From Anthoceros angustus (Eukaryota; Streptophyta; Anthocerotopsida; Anthocerotales; Anthocerotaceae): a stretch of 64,000 nucleotides of DNA. A program made the position numbers and the translations under genes. The DNA lies in assembly GCA_010909165.1 (NCBI GenBank), contig MU008159.1, positions 2,294,001 through 2,358,000 of the forward strand, in the 5' to 3' direction. The notes beneath the pieces were generated by a model. The model did not search any database, was not told where the DNA came from, and was given only the letters and a program-made list of their open reading frames with translations. Below, piece after piece: positions 43,921 to 55,059 of this stretch. Numbering within the stretch: position 1 is the stretch's first letter; every line of letters starts with the position of its first letter.

Positions 43921-45000
43921 TATGTCGTGCTAAAACTTTGTGCAGATAAGAAGGACATGGTTGTGGGATGACGCGTTCATGATCTCACTATCAAACTTGG
44001 GTACGAGTCAATCACATACTTGGGGAACCATATCTTGCAGATGTATGTATCTGGAGGTAGGCTACAGGAGGGTGGGCAAACCAAATCCCTTCATGTGGTT
44101 TTCAATAATCTCCGCACATGCTACACATGGGGAGCCTAATGAGGCGATACAACTTTACTATGCGATGTGTCGCTCTGGTGTGAAGGCGGATGCCCACATC
44201 TTTGTAGCAGCCCTTCAAGCTTGTGCATTTTCTTTGTGGACACGAATCTAGCGTAAAAGTGCGGCATGATATGTTGCATGTGACATTCCACCGAACTTGT
44301 TTATTGCCAACTTCGGTGGACATGTACGCAAACCGAATCGGAAGAGGCAAACACGGTTTTCGATAGGTTAGGCGTAGGATGTCGTGACATGGACGGCCTC
44401 GATAGTTGGGTATGCAAATCATGGGCTTGGCCAAGAGGCGCTTGTTCGTATGGACAAATGGAGAAGGAGGGCGATTGTGGCAACCATGTTACCTTTGCTT
44501 GCCTTAAGGCTGTGCAAACGCAAGTGCCTTACAGAGGGCGTGCACTCACATTGTGGAGAGAGGGCTAGATAACACACTTGTGGGCACTTGCCCGGTGGAC
44601 ATGTAGGCAAAGTGTGGCGAAGTAGAAGATGCGCATCAAGTTTTCAATGCTTGAGCATTCTCGCCTTGCAAACGCGACGCCGCAACTTTGTTGTCCACTC
44701 GCATTTTCTCATGGCTTCAACATCGCCCCGCATAATTGCCACACTACATCTCTTTCACATTTCACATGGATGCAATACCGCAGGGGAAAGCCGTAGAACA
44801 TCAACATGGGCGCCCCCGATAGCGAACCAAAGAGCGAGGAGAAGAGGGCGCGATGGGCGAGATCGGTAGAATACCCAAGTCGCTTAATGGCTCCGGTACT
44901 CCTTAGTGTATTCATGGATGCTAGTTCATATGGCTTCTCGCATCAAGAAATCACGTCGAGTATGATGTCCAATTTTTGGTGGAAGTTGTTTGTGACTAAA
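43921..45000 (+). pseudogene. PPR protein, array copy 1
   Basis: In successive frames: KDMVVG, then NPFMWFSIISAHATHGEPNE and AIQLYYAMCRSGVKADAHIF with VAALQACAF (44,085-44,230); FIANFGGHVRKPN replacing LFIAN..VDMYAN (about 44,300); ASIVGYANHGLGQEALVRMD (about 44,395-44,455); NHVTFACLKAVQTQ (44,485-44,525); VDM*AKCGEVEDAHQVFQC (about 44,600-44,650); then a His/Ser-rich tail and MDASSYGFSHQEITSS (44,910-44,960). These are about four 35-residue PPR motifs of the plant P/L/S type, likely directed to an organelle for RNA processing. At least eight indels break it. Segment E (45,001-45,245) follows, with three copies of a 27-bp repeat around GGTGGTGCATGTCTCTTGC. Confidence 0.75.
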
Positions 45001-45249
45001 TGACACATGAAGAGGAGCATGTCTCTTGCACGAAGGTGGTGCATGTCTCTTGCTTGAAGGTGGTGCATCTCTCTTGCCCGAGGGTGTTGTGGAGTCTTGG
45101 TTGCGGCCGCCCGCTTCTGCGGCCGTTCCTAACTCTTGCTATGATTTATGTGAGAGCAAGCAAGTGGTATGCCTTGGGGAACCGTGGCTTGTGTCTCTAC
45201 GATCGCCCGGTGGCTCTGTGAATTTGTCAATGGCACGCTTACAATGTGA

Positions 45250-45612
45250 ATTTGTCAATGGCACGAAGCCCGATCGAGGCGATACAACGTGCAAGATCGC
45301 TTTGCAATGGACCTTGTATATGAGACTACGTTGTGAATTTGGTGTAAACGTGCAGAGGCCGATCCCCTTGTCATACATTTTACAACATACAAGTGCGCTT
45401 TGCAACGGTGTTGTAAATTAGACTATGTTGTAAAATTGTGGGAGGCCTATCTTGGCCTCTCTTAAACGCTTTACAATGTACGTGAGGTTTGCAATGGATC
45501 GTGTTGTAAATTAGATTAGGTTGTACGTATGTTGTAAAACATGAGAGAGGCCCGATCCGCCGTCTCAAACATTTTATACGTATATTATAACGGACGTGTT
45601 GTAAAACACGGT
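45250..45612. repeat. TTGTAAA-rich segment F, copy 1
   Basis: Words such as ATTTTACAACATAC, GTTGTAAATTAGACTA, TGTTGTAAAATTGTG and GTTGTAAAACACGGTCCG alternate at 40-60 bp spacing, a pattern like the CACTA subterminal region at 11.5-13.1 kb. The closing palindrome is damaged here (ATAACGGACGTG...CACGGTCCGCAAAG). Confidence 0.75.
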
Positions 45613-45841
45613 CCGCAAAGCCCAATTGAATGCTTTGTCTTCAAGCCGGGAGGAGGTGACCGATCGGAGAGAAGCGGGAGGAGGTGACCGACGGACAGAG
45701 GTGTGTTTGGGTATACCTCTTCACTCCCACTTGTTGATCATTTTGGAAAGTGATGCTCCAACAACCGGATCATCTCCTCCTTGTAGGATGGAGTCGGGTG
45801 AAAGCTGCAGATGCATTGCTCACCGCGCCCCCGCCTCGCCG

Positions 45842-46667
45842 TATATATTCGAGCGTGCTGAGAAACCAGTCCTCACCAGTGCGTTATATTCCTCTTCTTC
45901 ATCTTCACGCCTGCAATTGGAGAAGGGGTTGTGGAGCGTAACGGTCGAGATGTCGCCTCCTAAGGATGCGAACCCCGCCACCAAGAAGAGACTCCTAGGC
46001 CGCTAGCAAGCAAGGCGGCTAGGACAACCGCCTCCTCTGCCGCTGCAAGGGACCCGACATCACGGAAGCTGTGAGCATTAAGAAACGGAGCGCCCGCACA
46101 ACGCTGGCAGGCCGAGGACTAGGCGCGAGGCCATAATCGCGAGGACAATCGCGGAGGACATGGGAGGTCCTCCATTGCGGCGCTTAGCTTCCACAATTTC
46201 TCCCACGCTGCCCCTACGCCACTGGCCGCAAAGAGGGAGCTCGGGGCCTCAGCCTGTGGGCCCGAGGCTATGTACGAGGGAGGTGAGGCCCTCACGGCCT
46301 CAATTTCCCTCGAGGTAACCCCGATAAGGATGTGAAGATTGTGAGCCTAATGCGCACCTGTGCCTCCTATCTCGTATCGATGCAAGCATACCGTCGGTCA
46401 TGAAGCGGATCGAGTGCGTGAGTTACTGCCTCGGGTCATGTTGTAAGTCGCCATGAAGTGACCGGGTTTTGCTTCATCTCGCCTCCTACTCCCACTCGCC
46501 TAAAGCTATCTAATTGCTTTGTGTCTTGACCGCAGGATCTCTTGAGGATTGAGGAGGATCTGTTCCTCCCAAGATTACATGTGCGGTGAGGACTCGATGC
46601 CGAAGGCCTCCGGTCCCTCCGACTCGAGAATCCAAAGGAAGAGTCCTCCGAGACCGATGTAACTGAG
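45842..46667 (+). pseudogene. Unrecognised two-exon gene, array copy 1
   Basis: TATATATT at 45,842-45,849 lies 108 bp before an ATG at 45,950 that opens MSPPKDANPATKKRLLGR before a frameshift stop. Further blocks in other frames: EDMGGPPLRRLASTISPT (about 46,155-46,210), LLSRIDASI and VMKRIECV (about 46,365-46,425). A CTAAAGCTATCTAAT.. TTGTGTCTTGACCGCAG stretch ending at 46,535 is a good 3' splice site. The last exon (from 46,536) encodes the Ser/Asp/Glu-rich end. Copy 4 (60.55-61.37 kb) is the cleanest. No family recognised. Confidence 0.45.
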
Positions 46668-46689
46668 CCGGGATTAGGTAGCAGGGCAT

Positions 46690-46850
46690 GTAGGCTAGTT
46701 GGGGTTAGATAGGAAAGTTCCGGACTCTCCTAACCCCGGACCTCGAACATGCTTCTCGCAGCTCTTTTGAAAGAGCTGTATATATCCGCAGGGTTTTCTT
46801 GTGTAGGCACATACTCCAGCTTGCTTGACTAACCTTCCGCTTGCGTTTGG
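46690..46850 (-). pseudogene. Copia RNase H C-terminal tail, antisense, copy 1
   Basis: The minus strand reads GRLVKQ, then (in two frames) EYVPTQENPADI-like residues and GPGLGESGTFLSNPN. In Copia polyproteins the block VPTQENPADILTKALSKE ends the RNase H domain. It lies directly downstream of, and antisense to, the end of the two-exon gene. Confidence 0.6.
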
Positions 46851-46854
46851 CCGT

Positions 46855-47125
46855 GTTTGAGCTCGAAGTGAGATCAAGATTCGGAAGTGAGGTGAGGAGT
46901 CAAAGTGTGAGCTCCTCTTCACTCAGAAGGTCACCAGAGGATCCTTCAACCTTAGCAGCTAAGGATCTAAATACTCCTATGTGTTTTTCAGTGGAATCAC
47001 CTCAATGCTGCCATTACACTAATGACATTTCGTCCTGCATACAGGTCCTTCAACCTCTTCCAGATCTGCAGCTGACATTTCAACATTTCAACATGCCTCT
47101 ACATTTCAGATGTTACGACTAACCA
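46855..47125 (+). other. Segment H plus-strand conserved frame
   Basis: A frame with RSQSVSSSSLRRSPEDPSTL, then LNTPMCFSVESPQC..YTND and LTFQHFNMPLHFRCYD before a stop recurs in each H copy (46,841-47,122; about 48,230-48,460; 53,600-53,850; 61,510-61,830; 62,556-62,792). Conservation of the frame end (FQHFNMPLHF.CYD) is striking, but the whole segment is conserved in DNA too, so this does not prove coding. Confidence 0.3.
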
Positions 47126-47360
47126 TGCTTCGTGAAATCCCTCAGATTGGTTTTTCAGCACTCGCATACTATGTAGATTATCGCAAGTGAAGGCCTATCG
47201 TAAACTCTATACCTATTTGCCTATTAGAAATTAGCTCGGCGAGTGCCGCCACCGGGCGCCCTGATTGGCCATTTCATTAGGCTCGACTTTGTGCTAATAT
47301 GCAAGAACTCGCATATCATTGTATTACAAATCTTTATATGTAGCGCTAATCAGTAGCTTG

Positions 47361-47415
47361 TCCTAGTGTATCTCCATTGAATTGCATATCGCAATCCAAA
47401 GGAAGTACACTAGGA
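47361..47415. other. miRNA-precursor-like hairpin in segment H
   Basis: TCCTAGTGTATCTCCATTGA..TTGC on the left pairs with GCAA.CCAAAGGAAGTACACTAGGA on the right: about 25-bp arms, 10 bp perfect at the base, four to five mismatches and a small loop. It recurs at 48,690-48,743, 54,089-54,141, 62,057-62,111 and 63,022-63,081, with both arms kept and the loop variable. Confidence 0.5.
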
Positions 47416-47537
47416 TTCCTACCTAGATTCGCAGTTGCTATAAAATTTTTCAACCGGTATACTCCCCGGGGTTGAACTCACTACTCCACCATGGAGTAGC
47501 GAGATTGTATACATGTCCCGACCGCCCTTGATGAGTC

Positions 47538-48870
47538 GGCCAATTTTACCCCGTAGCCTACCTAACATGCATATATAGCCCTACATGCAATATCTAGAAA
47601 AGCGGAATTCCCATGGTTCAAGGAAGTTGCCTTCCTCGGCCCTCGAAATAGGTTTCTATCTACATGCTACTTTTCCCAAGGACCAAGGAACATCCTTCCG
47701 AAACCTCAAGACCAAGGACTAGGTTTCTATCTACATACCATTTTCCCAAGGACCAAGGAACATCCTTCCGAACCCAAGACCAAGGACTCGAAATAGGCTT
47801 CTATCTACTTGCTACTTTCCCAAGGACCAAGGAACATCATTCAAAACCTCAAGACCAAGGACTTGAGTCCTGCTTCTTCCCAAACCCCAAAGACCAAGGA
47901 CTTGAGTCCTACCTATTTGAATAGATAGGACTACGGACTCGTAGCGGACTTGAGCTGCCACCGCTTCTCGGTGACCACACCAAGTAACCGGCCCTCCCAT
48001 CACCACTTCCTAGGACTCCCCTCTTGTGCGTGGGAAACTAGGCGAGGTAAGAGGAGCTCGCTCACGACATTCGTGCAAGGAGTCCGGTGAGGTCCTCGGG
48101 TTAAACAACATGTTCAAGCCACTTGTTGGATGAGAAGCTTGTTTCTTTGAATATGCAGTGGGTCATTGTGCTTCTCCTTCCAAGTCGAGCTCTCGGCAAA
48201 GCTCGAGCTCGGGAAGTGAGATCAAGATTCGAAGTGAGGTGAGGAGTCAAAGTGTGAGCTCCTCTTCACTCGGAAGGTCACCAGAGGATCCTTCAACCTT
48301 AGCTAAGGATCTAAATACTCCTATGTGTTTTTGGAATCACCTCAATGCGCCATTACACTAATGACATTTCGTCCCGCATACAGTCCTTCAACCTCTTCCA
48401 GATCTGCGGTGACATTTCAACATTTCAACATGCCTCTACATTTCGGATGTTACGACTAACCATGCTTCGTGAAATCCCTCGTAGATTGGTTTTTCAGCAA
48501 TTCGCATACTATGTAGATTATCGCAAGTGAAGGCCTATCGAAACTCTATACCTATTGCGTCTATTAGAAATTAGCTCGGCGCTGGCGCTCAATTGGCCAT
48601 TTCATTAGGCCTGACTTTGTGCTGCTAATATGCAAGAACTCGCATATCATTGTATTACAAATCTTTATATGTAGCACCAATCGGGCTTGTCCTAGTGTAT
48701 CTCCATTGAATTGCGTATGCAATCCAAAGGAAGTACACTAGGATTCCTACCTAGATTCGCAGTTGCTATAAAATTTTTCAACCGTATACTCCACGGCCTA
48801 GGGTTGAACTCACTACTCCGACCATGGAGTAGCGAGATTGTATACATGTCCCGACCGCCCTTGATGAGTC
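47538..48870 (+). repeat. Array unit 2 (A-B-C-H, deleted for D-G)
   Basis: 1,333 bp. Segment C joins segment H directly near 48,205 (GCTCGAGCTCGG|GAAGTGAG), removing the PPR gene and the two-exon gene. The joint lies in GAGCTC/CTCGAG words present in both parents. B array at 47,670-47,915; C hairpin at 47,905-47,932. Confidence 0.85.
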
Positions 48871-49659
48871 GGCCAATTTTACCCCTGCACCTAACATGCA
48901 TATATAGCCCTACATGCAATATCTAGAAAACGGAATTCCCATGGTTCAAGGAAGTTGCCTTCCTCGGCCCTCGAAATAGGTTTCTATCTACATGCTACTT
49001 TTCCCAAGGACCAAGGAACATCCTTCCGAAACCCCAAGACCAAGGACTAGGTTTCTATCTACATACCATTTTCCCAAGGACCAAGGAACATCCTTCCAAC
49101 CCAAGACCAAGGACTCGAAATAGGCTTCTATCTACTTGCTACTTTCCCAAGGACCAAGGAACATCATTCAAAACCCCAAGACCAAGGACTTGAGTCTTTC
49201 TTCCCAAACCCCAAAGACCAAGGACTTGAGTCCTACCTATTTGAATAGATAGGACTACGGACTCGTAGCGGACTTGGCGGCCACCGCTCGGTGTGACCAC
49301 ACCAATGGCAATCCTCCCATCACCACTTCCTAGGACTCCCCTCTTGTGCGTGGGAAACTAGGCGAGGTAAGAGGAGCTCGCTCACACGACATTCGTGCAA
49401 GGAGTCCGGTGAGGTCCTCGGGTTAAACAACATGTTCAAGCCACTTGTTGGATGAGAAGCTTGTTTCTTTGAATATGCAGTGGGTCATTGTGCTTCTCCT
49501 TCCAAGTCGAGCTCTCGGCAAAGCCCGAGCACAGGAGGTGTGCGGATTGGATATGGGAGTCGTGACACTGTAACCATCGACGTTATGTGAGTAGGAAAGC
49601 TTAATCGAGGCCGTTGGAGCTCAGAAAATCATGAGATAGACTATTCTATTCCTCACCCA

Positions 49660-50716
49660 TTTATATGTCGTGCTAAAACTTTGTGCGTATAAGAAGGACA
49701 TGGTTGTGGGATGACGTGCTCATGATCTCACACAAACTTGAGTCAATCACATACTTGGGGAACCATATCTTGCGATGTATGTATCCGGAGGTAGGCTGTG
49801 TGGAGGGTGGGCAAACCAAATCCCTTCATGTGGTTTTCAATAATCTCCGCACATGCTACACATGGGGAGCCTAATGAGGCGATACAACTTTACTATGCGA
49901 TGTGTCGCCGTGTGAAGGCGGATGCCCACATCTTTGTAGCAGCCCTTCAAGCTTGTGCATTTGTGGACACGGAATCTAGCGAAAAGTGCGATGATATGTT
50001 GCAGTGACATTCCACCGAACTTGTTTATTGCCAACCGCGTGGACATGTACGCAAACCGTGGTGAATCGGAAGAGGCAAACACGGTTTCGATAGGTTAGCG
50101 AAAGGATGTCGTGACATGGACGGCCCGATAGTTGGGTATGCAAATCATGGGCTTGGCCAAGAGGCGCTTGTTCTGTATGGACAAATGGAGAAGGAGGGCT
50201 CGATTGTGGGCAACCATGTTACCTTTGCTTGCCTTCAAGGCTGCAAACGCAAGTGCCTGAAGGGCTGCACTCACAGCATTGTGGAGAGAGGACGGCTAGA
50301 TAACACACTTGTGGGCACTTGCCCGGTGGACATGTAGGCAAAGTGTGGCAAGTAGAAGATGCGCATCAAGTTTTTCAATGCTTGAGCATTCTCGCCTTGC
50401 AAACGCGCGCTTGCAACTTTGTTGTCCACTGCATTTTCTCATGGCTTCAACATCCGATCCTGCATAATTGCCACACTACATCTCTTTCACATTTCACATG
50501 GATGCAAACCGCAGGGGAAAGTAGAACATCAACAGGGCCCCGGATAGCAACCAAAAGAGCGAGGAGAAGAGGGCTGATGGAAGCGAGATCGGTAGAATAC
50601 CCAAGCATTTAATGGCTCGTACTCCTTAGTGTATTCATGGATGCTAGTTCATATGGCTTCTCGCATCAAGAAATCACGTCGAGATGTCCAATTTTTGGTG
50701 GAAGTTGTTTGACTAA
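49660..50716 (+). pseudogene. PPR protein, array copy 2
   Basis: This is the longest open PPR stretch in the window: NPFMWFSIISAHATHGEPNE to VAALQACAFVDTESSEKCDD stays in one frame from 49,798 to 50,007, with only the CRSGVKA codons shortened to CRRVKA. Then IVGYANHGLGQEALVLYGQM and GNHVTFACLQGCK (50,116-50,337) and ...GHVGKVWQVEDAHQVFQCLS (50,319-50,400). Compared with copy 1 the differences are mostly 1-3 nt gaps. Segment E follows at 50,717-50,975. Confidence 0.75.
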
Positions 50717-50999
50717 ATGACACATGAAGAGGACTGCATGTCTCTTGCACGAAGGTGGTGCATGTCTCTTGCTTGAAGGTGGTGCATCTCTCTTGCACGA
50801 GGGTGTTGTGGAGTCGCGGCTACCCGCTTCTGTGCCGTTCCTAACTCTTGCTATGATTTATGTGAGAGCTGAAAGCAAGTGGTAGCTTGGGGAACCGTGG
50901 CTTGTGTCTCTCCGCCACGGTGGCTCGTGAATTTGTCAATGGCACTACGCTTACAATGTGAATTTGTCAATGGCATGGAAGCCGAGTGTGAGCATAACG

Positions 51000-51345
51000 T
51001 GCAAGATCGCTTTGCAATGGACCTTGTATATGAGACTACGTTGTGAATTTGGTGTAAAAGCGTGCGAGGCTGATCCGGCCTTGTCATACATTTTACAACA
51101 TACAAGTGCGCTTTACAGCTGTGTTGTAAATTAGACTATGTTGTAAAATTGTGGAGGCCTATCTTGGCCTCTCTTAAACGCTTTACAATGTGGTGAGGTT
51201 TGCAATGGATCGTGTTGTAAATTAGATTAGGTTATGCTATGTTGTAAAACATGAGAGGCTGATCCGGCCGTCTCAAACATTTTACAACATACAAGTGCGC
51301 TTTACAGCGGACCGTGTTGTAAAACACGGTCCGCTGTAAAAGCCC
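51000..51345. repeat. TTGTAAA-rich segment F, copy 2, with perfect hairpin
   Basis: Ends with TTTACAGCGGACCGTGTT, a 4-base loop GTAA, and AACACGGTCCGCTGTAAA (51,301-51,340): an 18-bp perfect inverted repeat. Confidence 0.85.
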
Positions 51346-51558
51346 AATTGAATCTTTGTCTTCGCCGGGAGGAGGCCGTCGGAGAGAAGGCGGGAGGAGG
51401 TGATCGGACGAGGTGTGTTTGGGTATACCTCTTCACTCCCACTTGTTGATCATTTTGGAAAGTGATGCTCCAACAACCGGATCATCTCAGTCCTTGTAGG
51501 ATGGAGTCGGGTGAAAGCTGCAGATGCAGCTCACCGTTCGCCCCGCCTCCTCGCTTGG

Positions 51559-52247
51559 TATATATTCGAGCGTGCGGTGAGAAACCCTCACCAGTGCGTT
51601 ATATTCCTCTTCTTCATCTTCACGCCTGCAATTGGAGAAGGGGTTGTGGAGCGTAACTGTCGAGATGTCGTCCTCCTCTAAGGATGCGAACCCCGCCACC
51701 AGAGAGACTCCCTAGGCTGCGGCAAGCAAGGCGGCTAGGACAACCTCCTCCTGCTGCAAGGGACCCCGACCTGCTGCGGGAAGCTCGAGCCGACCAAGAA
51801 ACGGAGCGCCCTCCACAGCTGGCAGTGCCGAGGACTAGGCGAGGCCATAATCGCGGAGGACATGGGAGGTCCTCCATTGCGGCGCTTAGCTTCCACAATT
51901 TCTCCCACGCGTGCCCCTACGCCACCTGCTGCAAAGAGGGAGCTCAGGGCCTACAGCTTCTGTGGGCCTGAGGCTATGTACGACGGAGGGGAGGTGAGGC
52001 CCTCACGGCCTCAGAATTTCCCTCGAGGTAACCCTGATAAGGATGTCAAGATTGTGAGCCTAGGCACTGTGCAGCAGCCAGGCTCTCCTATCTGGTATCG
52101 ATGCAAGCATCGGTCTGTGAAACGGATCGAGTGCGTGAAGTGTTCTTTGCCTCGGTCATGTTGTAAGTCGCCATGCAAGTGAGGTTTTGCTTCATCTCTG
52201 CTCCTACTCCCACTCGCTCTAAAGCTATCTAATTGCTTTGTGTCTTG
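51559..52247 (+). pseudogene. Two-exon gene, array copy 2 (truncated in intron)
   Basis: TATATATT at 51,559-51,566, ATG at 51,665 (MSSSSKDANPAT). The first exon has the longest run of the main frame: MGGPPLRRLASTISPTRAPT and PPAAKREL..., with TASNFPRGN..DVKIVS shifted. It ends ATGCAA|GTGAGG near 52,179, a plausible 5' splice site. The intron is cut at 52,247 by the jump into a further copy of the promoter region. Confidence 0.45.
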
Positions 52248-52312
52248 ACGGGATCATCTCAGTCCTTGTAGGATGGAGTCGAAAGCATGCATGTCATTAC
52301 GCCTCCGCTCGC

Positions 52313-53112
52313 TTGGTATATTCGAGCGCGGCTGGAGAAACCCTCACCAGTGCGTTATATTCCTCTTCTTCATCTTCACGCCTGTGCAATTGGAGAAGGG
52401 GTTGTGGAGCGTAATCGGTCGAGATGTCGTCCTCCTCTAAGGATGCGAACCCCGCCCAGAAGAGACTCCCTAGGCTTTGCGAAGCAAGGCGGCTAGGACA
52501 ACGCCTCCTCCGCTTTCGACCAGGACACCGCCGTGCGGGAAGCTGGGGAGCCGACCAAGAAACGGAGCGCCCTCCACAGCTGGCAGTGCCGAGGACTAGG
52601 CGAGGCCATAATCGCGGAGGACATGGGAGGTCCTCCATTGCGGCGCTTAGCTTCCACAATTTCTCCCACGCGTGCCCCTCGCCTGCAAAGAGGGAGCTCG
52701 GGGCCTCTGTCACCGAGGCTATGTCTGACGGAGGGAGGTGAGGCCCTCACGGCCTCGAATTTCCCTCGAGGTAACCACGATAAGGATGTGAAGATTGTGA
52801 GCCTAGGCAGCGTGCACCGGGCTCTCCTATCTCGTATCGATGCAAGCATCCGGTCATGAAGCGGATCGAGTGCGTGTTACACTGCCTCGGCCGTCATGTT
52901 GTAAGTCGCGCAAGTGACACGGGTTTTGCTTCATCTCTGCTCCTACTCCCACTCGCTCTAAAGCTATCTAATTGCTTTGTGTCTTGATGCAGGATCTGTC
53001 TTGAGGATTGAGGAGGATCTTTGTCCTCAAGATTACATGTGCGGTGAGGACTCGATGCTACGAAGGCCTCCAGCCCCTCACTCGAGAATCCAAAGGAAGA
53101 GTCCTCAGACCG
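52313..53112 (+). pseudogene. Two-exon gene, array copy 3
   Basis: The TATA box is shortened to TATATT (about 52,316), ATG at 52,424. The frame 52,533-52,859 stays open for 108 residues: EDMGGPPLRRLASTISPTRA, FPRGNHDKDVKIVSLGSVH and LLSRIDASIRS. The intron ends TTGTGTCTTGATGCAG at 52,992. The last exon is broken (SVLRIEEDL, then shifts). A second partial last exon lies at 53,305-53,400. Confidence 0.45.
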
Positions 53113-53141
53113 GCCGAGTGATTAGGTAGCAGGCATGTAGG

Positions 53142-53290
53142 CTAGTTGGGGTTAGATAGGAAAGTTCCGACTCTCCTAACCCCGGACCTCGAACATGCTT
53201 CTCGTGCCTCTTTTGAAAGAGCTTTCGTTAATATATCTGCAGGGTTTTCTTGTGTAGGCACATACTCCGGTTGCTTGACTAACCTTCCGC
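53142..53290 (-). pseudogene. Copia RNase H C-terminal tail, antisense, copy 2
   Basis: Best preserved copy: GRLVKQPEYVPTQENPADIL, then TKALSKEAREACSRSGVRRV and GTFLSNPN before a stop, in one frame (53,384-53,142). Confidence 0.75.
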
Positions 53291-53424
53291 TTGCGTTTGG
53301 GATCTTGTTCCTCCCGAAGATTACATGTGCGGTGAGGACTCCGATGCTACGAAGGCCTCCGATCCCTCCACTCGGAGAATCCAAAGGAAGAGTCCTCCGA
53401 GGCCGACGAATGGGATTAGGTAGC

Positions 53425-53585
53425 AGGCATGTAGGCTAGTTGGGGTTAGATAGGAAAGTTCCGACTCTCCTAACCCCGGACCTCGAACATGCTGCTCTTT
53501 TGAAAGAGCTTTCGTTAATATATCTGCAGGGTTTTCTTGTGTAGGCACATACTCCGGTTGCTTGACTAACCTTGCTTCGTTTGGG
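53425..53585 (-). pseudogene. Copia RNase H C-terminal tail, antisense, copy 3
   Basis: EARLVKQPEYVPTQENPADI and LTKALSKEQHVRGPGLGESE in the frame 53,638-53,321. CTTCTCGTGC is lost in the KE-HE region relative to copy 2. Confidence 0.7.
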
Positions 53586-55059
53586 ATCGTGTTTGAGCTC
53601 GAAGTGAGATCAAGATTCGAAGTGAGGTGAGGAGTCAAAGTGTGAGCTCCTCTTCACTCGGAAGGTCACCAGAGGATCCTTCAACCTTAGCGACTAAGGA
53701 TCTAAATACTCCTATGTGTTTTCGGTGGAATCACCTCAATCGCCATTACACTAATGACATTTCCTGACAGGTCCTTCAACCTCTTCCGGATCATGCGGTG
53801 ACATTTCAACATTTCAACATGCCTCTACATTTCGGATGTTACGACTAACCATGCTTCGTGAAATCCCTCTCGTAGATTGGTTTTTCAGCACTGCATACTA
53901 TGTAGATTATCGCAAGTGAAGGCCTATCGAAACTCTATACCTATTGCGTCTATTAGAAATTAGCTCGAGGCGAGGCCACCCTTCTTGGCGCTCTGGATTA
54001 GCCATTTCATTAGGCGACTTTGTCGCTAATATGCAAGAACTCGCATATCATTGTATTACAAATCTTTATATGTAGCCAATCAGTATTGTCCTAGTGTATC
54101 TCCATTGAATTGCATTGCAATCCAAAGGAAGTACACTAGGATTCCTACCTAGATTGAGTTGCTATAAAATTTTTCAACCGGTATACTCCACGGCCTGGTT
54201 GAACTCACTACTCCGACCATGGAGTAGCGAGATTGTATACATGTCCCGACCAGGCCCTTGATGAGTCGGCCAATTTTACCCCTGCAGTCTACCTAACATG
54301 CATATATAGCCCTACATGCAATATCTAGAAACGGAATTCCCATGGTTCAAGGAAGTTGCCTTCCTCGGCCCTCGAAATAGGTTTCTATCTACATGCTACT
54401 TTTCCCAAGGACCAAGGAACATCCTTCCAAACCCCAAGACCAAGGACTAGGTTTCTATCTACATACCATTTTCCCAAGGACCAAGGAACATCCTTCCGAA
54501 CCCAAGACCAAGGACTAAATAGGCTTCTATCTACTTGCTACTTTCCCAAGGACCAAGGAACATCATTAAACCTCAAGACCAAGGACTTGAGTCTTTCTTC
54601 CCAAACCCCAAAGACCAAGGACTTGAGTCCTACCTATTTGAATAGATAGGACTACGGACTCGGTAGCGGACTTGAGCGGCCACCGCTTCTCGGTGTGACC
54701 ACACCAAGTAACCGTCCTCCCATCACCACTTCCTAGGACTCCCCTCTTGTGCGTGGGAAACTAGGCGAGGTAAGAGGAGCTCTCGCTCACCGACATTCGT
54801 GCAAGGAGTCGTGAGGTCCTCGGGTTAAACAACATGTTCAAGCCGACTTGTTGGATGAGAAGCTTGTTTCTTTGAATATGCAGTGGGTCATTGTGCTTCT
54901 CCTTCCAAGTCGAGCTCCCGGCAAAGCTCGAGCACAGGAGGTGTGCGGATTGGATATGGGAGTCGTGACACTGTAACCATCGACGTTATGTGAGTAGGGA
55001 AAGCTCGAGGCCGTTGGAGCTCAGAAATCGCGTAGATAGACTATTCTATTCCTATCCAA

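Larger units (their letters stand above)
43122..47537 (+). repeat. Array unit 1 (segments A-H, complete)
   Basis: 4,416 bp. All segments occur once in order. The CCAAGGA array (43,240-43,495) has four copies of a roughly 75-bp unit built on CCCAAGGACCAAGGAACATC. The hairpin AGTCCTACCTATTTG/AATAGATAGGACT lies at 43,485-43,512. Confidence 0.85.
48871..54267 (+). repeat. Array unit 3 (complete, G and part of H reduplicated)
   Basis: 5,397 bp. Segment G is present twice (51,360-52,247 and 52,248-53,000), joined at GACGGGATCATCTC. Part of H is repeated from 53,305, joined at TTGGGATCTTGTTCC. Both joints share GGATC. B array at 48,985-49,235; C hairpin at 49,229-49,256. Confidence 0.85.
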
